Assembly (NCBI GenBank): GCA_017618495.1
Contig: JAFZUD010000003.1
Span: forward strand, 1-19,757
DNA length: 19,757 bases
Direction of reading: 5' to 3'
Source: Bacilli bacterium
Lineage (GTDB): Bacteria; Bacillota_I; Bacilli_A; RFN20; CAG-826
Shown here: positions 15,992 to 19,757 of the stretch, in pieces
Layout of the letters: each line of letters starts with the position of its first letter
Position numbering within the stretch: position 1 is the first letter of the stretch
Notes under the pieces: generated by a model
The model's input: only the letters and a program-made list of their open reading frames with translations
The model's database searches: none
What the model was told of the DNA's origin: nothing
Program-made: the position numbers and the translations under genes

Positions 15992-16945
15992 ATGAGAACA
16001 ACTGGAAAACTTATCTTAGCCGGCACCTTGCTCTTCCTCGTCGGAGGAACCATCGCAGGTGTTGGAACCGCCATCGCCTATAGCAACAAAGAAGGCGAAA
16101 ACACCAACCTCGTCGACAAACAATACAAAGCCACCGGTGTCGCCGGTGCCCTCAACATCAAGACCTTCTCTGGCAAAGTCGAGCTTAAGAAAGGCAACGT
16201 CGAAACCGTCACCATCGACTACAAAGACAGCGAGACCGATCCTCAGATCGACTTCAGCTTCGCCGATGGCGTCCTCACCATGAAAGAAAAAGAAAGGCCA
16301 TGGTTCAGCTATGTCAACTTCGTCTGGCCATGGAACTTCGAGAAACTCGCCGAAGACGCCACCATCATCACCGTTCCTGCCGATTCCGATATCGACTACA
16401 AGCTCGATGTCGCTAGCGGGATGATCAATCTTGAAGGTCTTACCACCACTAAGGGATTCGATCTCGACTGCGCTAGCGGAAGCATCTTCATCAAGGACTG
16501 CACCTTTGGTGAGAGCATCGAAATCGATGCCACTAGCGGCACTACAACCCTTGAGAACGTCACCGCTGGCGGCAACCTCGACATCGACGGCGCTAGCGGA
16601 ACCATCAACATGACCGACATCACCGTTGGCAAGACCGTCGATGTGGACGCCATCTCCGGCAGCATCGTCGGCAAGAACATCAAGTGCGAGAAACTTAAGG
16701 CTGACTGCACCTCTGGAAAAATCACCCTTAGCAAAGTCGACGCCGAAAAATCGATCGACATCAGGGCCGTCTCCGGCAGCGTCAACCTCTCTGTGGTCGA
16801 TGTCAAAGAGAACTACTCCATCAGCGTCAAGAAGACGAGTGGCAGCGCCAACATCGAATCGAGAACCGATGCCTCCGCTCCAAAGAGCATGAGCTTCAAC
16901 ATCACGAGCGGAAACGTCAGCGTCACCTTCGACGACAACAACTAA
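15992..16945 (+). CDS. DUF4097 family beta-solenoid surface protein
   Basis: A 317-residue protein with an N-terminal signal-anchor helix (about 7-30) and an exported domain. From about residue 130 it is a run of nine turns, each with a Ser-Gly corner and about 20-21 residues apart (ASGMINLEGL, ASGSIFIKDC, TSGTTTLENV, ASGTINMTDI and so on), which predicts a right-handed beta-helix like DUF4097/bactofilin-type folds. A perfect AAGGAGG lies 8 bp before the ATG. Last gene of the padR operon. The function of the family is unknown; an envelope role is likely. Confidence 0.9.
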   Translation: MRTTGKLILAGTLLFLVGGTIAGVGTAIAYSNKEGENTNLVDKQYKATGVAGALNIKTFSGKVELKKGNVETVTIDYKDSETDPQIDFSFADGVLTMKEKERPWFSYVNFVWPWNFEKLAEDATIITVPADSDIDYKLDVASGMINLEGLTTTKGFDLDCASGSIFIKDCTFGESIEIDATSGTTTLENVTAGGNLDIDGASGTINMTDITVGKTVDVDAISGSIVGKNIKCEKLKADCTSGKITLSKVDAEKSIDIRAVSGSVNLSVVDVKENYSISVKKTSGSANIESRTDASAPKSMSFNITSGNVSVTFDDNN

Positions 16946-16962
16946 CCAATAGCCCGATAGAT

Positions 16963-16984
16963 GAACCATTCCCCTTTGTGGTTC
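16963..16984 (+). other. Hairpin after the padR operon
   Basis: GAACCA (16963-16968) pairs with TGGTTC (16979-16984). There is no T tract, so it is not a terminator on its own; it may protect the 3' end of the mRNA. Confidence 0.45.
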
Positions 16985-16993
16985 AGACGGTAA

Positions 16994-17034
16994 AAAGCCT
17001 CCCAATGCAAGAGCTGCGTTAGGAGGTTTTATTT
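16994..17034 (+). terminator. Terminator of the padR operon
   Basis: A long stem: AAAGCCTCC (16994-17002) with GGAGGTTTT (17022-17030), and inside it AATGCA (17004-17009) with TGCGTT (17015-17020), closing a 5-nt loop, followed by TTTTATTT. Confidence 0.9.
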
Positions 17035-17066
17035 AAAAAACCCTGGCAAAACAGGGTTTTCTTTTT
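17035..17066. terminator. Bidirectional terminator
   Basis: CCCTG (17041-17045) and CAGGG (17052-17056) flanked by six A on one side and T-rich sequence on the other, so it can end transcription on both strands. On the minus strand it serves the aldo-keto reductase gene. Confidence 0.82.
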
Positions 17067-17072
17067 GATTTG

Positions 17073-17915
17073 CTAGGGTTTTTCATAGACCGGAGCCCTA
17101 TGGGCGTACGCCTCTAATTTCGCGTCGGTTTGCTCGTTGTATTTCTTGTTCTTGTCTAACGAAGCGATCTTCTTCATATCATCCTCATCGAGCTTGAACT
17201 TTAAGATATCGAAGTTGTCTTTGATGTGGTTGACGTTCTTGCTTCCAGGGATGACGGTGAAGCCTTTGTCTAATTGCCAGCGTAACAGAACTTGAGCGTT
17301 GCTCACTCCGTGCTTCTTGGCTATCTCGGATATGACAGGCTCATTCAGAAGAGAAGGGTCGCCATGTCCAAGAGGGAACCAACTGACGATTTTTAGACCC
17401 TCTTTCTCAACCTGTTTCCTTAGTTCCTTCTGAGGGAAATATGGATGGCATTCGACTTGGATGACCTGTGGTTTGATCTCACAAAAAGAAAGAAGCTCAT
17501 CAAGCCAATGGCCTTCCATGTTGGAAATGCCGATGGCCCTTGTCTTTCCTTCTTTGTAGGCTTTCTCAATCATCTTGTAACAAGCCTTCCAATCCCCTGC
17601 TGGCTGATGGACATAAAGGAGATCGACGTAAGAGACGCCTAATCTCTCTAAGGTTTCTTCGACCGCATTAGGGTTATGGTATTCGGTTGGCCAGATCTTG
17701 GTGGCTAAGAAAATCTCTTCCCTAGGGACACCTGATTCTTTAATAGCGCGGCCCACCGCTCTTTCGTTTCCATAGAGGTTTGCCGTATCAACGTGGCGGT
17801 ATCCCATCTTAAGTGCTTCTCTCACACCTCTTTCAGCATCAGGAGGTTCAATAAGAAAAGTGCCTATGCCAAGGGTTGGCATGACCACGCCGTTATTGAG
17901 AATGACTTGTTTCAT
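17073..17915 (-). CDS. Aldo/keto reductase
   Basis: A 280-residue NAD(P)H-dependent oxidoreductase of the AKR superfamily, closest in pattern to the bacterial 2,5-diketo-D-gluconate reductase / YvgN-like group (AKR5). The catalytic tetrad is complete: Asp43 and Tyr48 (HVDTANLYGNE), Lys73 (ATKIWP) and His103 (YVHQP). Cofactor-binding landmarks are GISNMEG, VIQVECHPYFPQ, FPLGHGD and VIPGSKNVNHIKDN. The physiological carbonyl substrate cannot be told. Start ATG at 17915 has TAGGAGAAA upstream. Monocistronic. Confidence 0.94.
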   Translation of the reverse strand: MKQVILNNGVVMPTLGIGTFLIEPPDAERGVREALKMGYRHVDTANLYGNERAVGRAIKESGVPREEIFLATKIWPTEYHNPNAVEETLERLGVSYVDLLYVHQPAGDWKACYKMIEKAYKEGKTRAIGISNMEGHWLDELLSFCEIKPQVIQVECHPYFPQKELRKQVEKEGLKIVSWFPLGHGDPSLLNEPVISEIAKKHGVSNAQVLLRWQLDKGFTVIPGSKNVNHIKDNFDILKFKLDEDDMKKIASLDKNKKYNEQTDAKLEAYAHRAPVYEKP

Positions 17916-17998
17916 ATGTTTCTCCTACTAGCTAAATACTACCAAAAAGAAATGAATCATAGAAACGCATCAATGCTGGCCTGTTTTCAGGAGACCAA

Positions 17999-18027
17999 TT
18001 GATGAAACCACCAAAATATTTTACAAT
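17999..18027 (+). promoter_or_regulatory. Promoter of the structured ncRNA
   Basis: TTGATG (17999-18004), 17-bp spacer, TACAAT (18022-18027). Transcription should start near 18034, just before the first paired elements of the RNA. Confidence 0.65.
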
Positions 18028-18033
18028 TTTATT

Positions 18034-18347
18034 GTATCCATCAGCAGACTATCGGCGGTATGAACTGCCAAAGCAGTCGACCATGCGCAGGAAAACGATA
18101 GGACACTCTGACGGATGCCGCAGGATTGGACGTGTTAGGGTCCTGCGTTGTGGGAAGCATCGCCCAGAAGGCGGTTTAGATGCGCGGCAAAGAAATGCCA
18201 GTAGCGACCACCGCCCACGCTCCACACGGGTTAGCGATAATTCGAATCAGAGGCCATCCAACGAAGGATGAAACACCATCAGCCATGGTCGATAGGGATA
18301 TCGGCAGTTGGCTTTGAAAAGGTGTTTTAGGTTGGATGGCTTTTTTC
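18034..18347 (+). ncRNA. Structured noncoding RNA, raiA-motif candidate
   Basis: No gene fits the 475 bp between the reductase and the nuclease, but the sequence is rich in pairings. They include CTATCG (18048-) with CGATAG enclosing an ACTGC-CAAA-GCAGT hairpin, a 7-bp hairpin CGCAGGA...TCCTGCG, flanking GATGC...GCATC, CGCC-CAGAA-GGCG, GGCA-AAGAAA-TGCC and CGCT...AGCG. It has its own promoter and a terminator, about 310 nt in all, and is GC-rich against AT-rich flanks. Size, host group and segments such as CCCAGAAGGCGG and CACACGGGTTAGCG remind me of the raiA motif of Bacillota and Actinobacteria, but this is from memory and not a model match. It lacks the marks of tmRNA, RNase P, SRP RNA and group II introns. 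No raiA gene is nearby. Confidence 0.7.
18253..18347 (+). terminator. Bipartite terminator of the ncRNA with alternative hairpin
   Basis: GCCATCCAAC (18253-18262) pairs perfectly with GTTGGATGGC (18331-18340), and AAACACC (18271-18277) with GGTGTTT (18321-18327), followed by six T. The enclosed part folds as AGCCA/TGGCT and CGATA-GGGA-TATCG. The 5' arm can instead form a local hairpin, CATCC (18255-18259) with GGATG (18266-18270), which would prevent the terminator. Confidence 0.75.
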
Positions 18348-18390
18348 CTTCTTAAGGTGCCTTGTCGATCGTAACGGGAGGAATAAAGAA

Positions 18391-19452
18391 ATGGAAAGAT
18401 TCGATCAAAAAGTTTTATCCATACTTGATGACGACTATCAAAATTGGATTACGGATTTAAAGAAAAGATACAGGCAGTCTCAAATCAAGGCAGCGATCCA
18501 TGTTAACAGCGAGCTCATACGTTTTTATTGGTCGCTTGGCAGAGACATCATCAGGATGAAAGCCGTTTCTAGATGGGGAAGTGGATTTTATAACTCCCTA
18601 TCGAAAGATCTGAAAGAGCATTTTAAAGATGGAAAAGGTTTTTCTCCAACAAACCTAAAGTACATGAGGCAGTTTTATGAATTGTTCCCAGAAAACGAAA
18701 ATCGTCAACAAGCTGTTGACCAAATATTTGCCATACCCTGGGGGCATTTGGTCGTAATTACGGCTTCCTCGCACGGAAACCAAAACAAAGCGCTTTTCTA
18801 CATCAATAAAACCATCGAAAACGGATGGTCTCGTTCTATGTTGGGAATTTATCTCGACACAAATCTCTATGAGAGGCAAGGAAAGGCGATAAACAATTTC
18901 GAAACCACCATGCCAAAGGAAGAGAGCGATCTAGCCGTGGACATAACAAAAGACCCATATTCTTTTAACTTCTTGTCTCTAGATAAGGACTATTCAGAGA
19001 AAGAATTAAAAGATGCCCTCATCGACAACATCCAACGTTTCCTTTTGGAGTTAGGAACAGGATTTGCCTACATGGGAAAAGAGTACCGCTTAGTTGTAGG
19101 CAACACCGAACAATTTATCGATATGCTCTTCTATAACACGAAGGTCCATGCCTATGTTGTCATCGAGGTTAAAACAACCCCTTTCAAACCAGAGTACACT
19201 GGGCAGTTAGGAACGTATGTCGCCGCCGTGAATCATCTCTTAAAAAGTGAAACGGACGCAAAAACGATTGGGATCCTGGTCTGCCGGGAGAAAGATGAAC
19301 TGCTAACCCGCTACGCCATTGAGTCTTCTTCTCAGCCGATAGGCGTTTCATCCTTCGAATTATCAAAACTTATACCAGAGAATTTCAAAGGCACGCTCCC
19401 ATCAATCGAAGAACTCGAGAAAGAACTGTCTTTCAAAACAAAAGAATCATAA
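18391..19452 (+). CDS. YhcG/DUF1016 family PD-(D/E)XK nuclease
   Basis: A 353-residue protein. The N-terminal DUF1016 helical domain (about 10-165) has the patterns INSELI-like VNSELIRFYWSLGRDI, WGSGFYNSLSKDL, FSPTNLKYMRQFYE and PWGHLV. The C-terminal nuclease domain (about 195-350) has the PD-(D/E)XK core: Glu in an early helix (LLELGTGFAYMG), Asp in FIDMLFYN, and VIEVKT with the Glu-x-Lys pair, followed by FKPEYTGQLGTYV. The family (YhcG-like) is common as stand-alone genes or near restriction and mobile genes; its role is not settled, with DNA processing or defence proposed. GGGAGG precedes the ATG. Codon use is visibly richer in A/T than in the neighbours, suggesting transfer. No promoter is evident between the ncRNA terminator and this gene. 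Confidence 0.93.
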   Translation: MERFDQKVLSILDDDYQNWITDLKKRYRQSQIKAAIHVNSELIRFYWSLGRDIIRMKAVSRWGSGFYNSLSKDLKEHFKDGKGFSPTNLKYMRQFYELFPENENRQQAVDQIFAIPWGHLVVITASSHGNQNKALFYINKTIENGWSRSMLGIYLDTNLYERQGKAINNFETTMPKEESDLAVDITKDPYSFNFLSLDKDYSEKELKDALIDNIQRFLLELGTGFAYMGKEYRLVVGNTEQFIDMLFYNTKVHAYVVIEVKTTPFKPEYTGQLGTYVAAVNHLLKSETDAKTIGILVCREKDELLTRYAIESSSQPIGVSSFELSKLIPENFKGTLPSIEELEKELSFKTKES

Positions 19453-19458
19453 CAACGC

Positions 19459-19489
19459 AAAAAAGAAAAAGTTGATGTTCTCCATCAAC
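19459..19489 (-). terminator. Terminator of the tRNA cluster
   Basis: On the minus strand GTTGATG (19489-19483) pairs with CATCAAC (19477-19471), followed by T5-C-T6. It also lies just after the convergent nuclease gene. Confidence 0.9.
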
Positions 19490-19503
19490 CGTTCTTGTGT
19501 TTT

Positions 19504-19589
19504 TGGTGCTCGAGACCGGACTCGAACCGGTACGCTTTTGAGGGCGAGGGATTTTAAGTCCCTTGCGTCTACCATTCCGCCACTCGAGC
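19504..19589 (-). tRNA. tRNA-Leu(TAA)
   Basis: An 86-nt class II tRNA with encoded CCA. Acceptor GCTCGAG pairs with CTCGAGC. D arm GCG...CGC with GGTAGA, anticodon stem AGGGA/TCCCT with loop CTTAAAA giving anticodon TAA, a long variable arm, and T arm CCGG-TTCGAGT-CCGG. Last tRNA of the cluster. Confidence 0.96.
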
Positions 19590-19623
19590 AGCTGTCATTT
19601 CCTAGGTCCCAGATAAAGAAATA

Positions 19624-19642
19624 GGTTCCCGCCATAGGAACC
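19624..19642 (-). other. Hairpin between tRNA-Lys and tRNA-Leu
   Basis: GGTTCC pairs with GGAACC around a 7-nt loop. On the minus strand it is followed by TATTTCTTTA, a poor T tract, so it may be a weak terminator or a processing signal within the cluster. Confidence 0.5.
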
Positions 19643-19660
19643 AATCATAAGAAGTAAATT

Positions 19661-19735
19661 TGGTCCCCCGTGTGAGGCTCGAACTCACGACCCCTTGATT
19701 AAAAGTCAAGTGCTCTACCACTGAGCTAGCGGAGG
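19661..19735 (-). tRNA. tRNA-Lys(TTT)
   Basis: A 75-nt tRNA with encoded CCA. D arm GCTC...GAGC, anticodon stem CTTGA/TCAAG with loop CTTTTAA giving anticodon TTT, T arm GTGAG-TTCGAGC-CTCAC. The acceptor stem, CCTCCGC with ACGGGGG, contains a U3-G70 wobble and a C7-A66 mismatch. One base separates it from the upstream tRNA. Confidence 0.9.
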
Positions 19736-19736
19736 A

Positions 19737-19757
19737 TGGCTGGGGTGACTGGGATCG
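19737..19757 (-). tRNA. 3' end of a tRNA, probably tRNA-Gln (partial)
   Basis: On the minus strand the last bases of the window read as the end of a T arm (CGATC-CCAGT), acceptor strand CACCCCA, discriminator G and CCA. An A72 with discriminator G, implying a U1-A72 pair and a TGGGGTG 5' end, is typical of tRNA-Gln. The anticodon is outside the window. Confidence 0.65.

Noticed and set aside
16016..17005. A 329-codon open frame on the minus strand opposite the DUF4097 gene
   Set aside because: It is a shadow produced by the C-ending codon bias and regular repeat of the real gene; its translation is rich in Asp, Gly and Val without family motifs, and it has no ribosome binding site or promoter.
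17793..18271. Two short plus-strand ORFs overlapping the reductase start and the ncRNA
   Set aside because: No ribosome binding site or protein motif; the sequence is explained by the reductase gene on the other strand and by the RNA.
18034..18347. tmRNA, RNase P, SRP RNA, 6S RNA or group II intron as identity of the ncRNA
   Set aside because: No tag reading frame or tRNA-like end, no RNase P core, no SRP GGTNA/GNRA core, no single long 6S-like rod and no domain V sequence could be found.

Overview
The window is a 19.8 kb piece of a chromosome from a Gram-positive-type bacterium, most likely an uncultured member of the Bacillota (Bacilli, Erysipelotrichia or a Mollicutes-related gut lineage). 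The reasons are sigma-A type promoters (TTGACA/TATAAT, 17-bp spacers), AGGAGG-type ribosome binding sites, DegV, PadR-DUF1700-DUF4097 and LemA-type genes, and a lipoprotein signal typical of that group. TGA is used as a stop (ispD-like, S1 and padR genes) and Trp is TGG, so this is not a TGA=Trp mycoplasma. The lineage guess comes from gene content only; no phylogeny was run. Codons ending in C or T dominate, with CTC/CTT for Leu and ATC for Ile.

Layout. (1) 1-1122: 3' part of mgtE, a magnesium channel. (2) 1145-1306: promoter, tRNA-Leu(GAG) and terminator. (3) 1345-3548: a PF06541-type membrane protein, then an ABC-F ATPase that meets a divergent LemA-like gene tail to tail (3545-4072, minus). 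(4) 4152-7456: a tight operon of HAD phosphatase, IspD/TarI-type cytidylyltransferase, S1 RNA-binding protein and glucose-6-phosphate isomerase, joined by a short gap and two ATGA overlaps. (5) 7460-10593, minus: degV, then a large membrane-bound HD-GYP sensor protein, each with its own terminator. (6) 10763-13195: a two-gene ABC exporter. (7) 13220-14928: a large lipoprotein made of two Big_2-plus-beta-sandwich units. (8) 14993-17034: a PadR-DUF1700-DUF4097 operon with a clear palindromic operator on its promoter. (9) 17073-17915, minus: an aldo-keto reductase. (10) 17999-18347: a structured noncoding RNA with its own promoter and a complex terminator, resembling the raiA-motif class. (11) 18391-19452: a solitary YhcG/DUF1016 PD-(D/E)XK nuclease of lower GC. 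(12) 19459-19757, minus: tRNA-Gln (partial), tRNA-Lys(TTT), tRNA-Leu(TAA) and a terminator.

Most of the window is housekeeping: ion transport, translation (ABC-F, S1, tRNAs), central carbon and isoprenoid or wall precursor metabolism, lipid handling (DegV) and envelope functions. No insertion sequence, prophage or CRISPR array is visible. The most interesting signals are the ncRNA and its switch-like terminator in front of the nuclease, several genes whose -10 box lies 6-8 bases from the start codon (leaderless mRNAs), the PadR operator, and the unusual sensor architecture of the HD-GYP protein.
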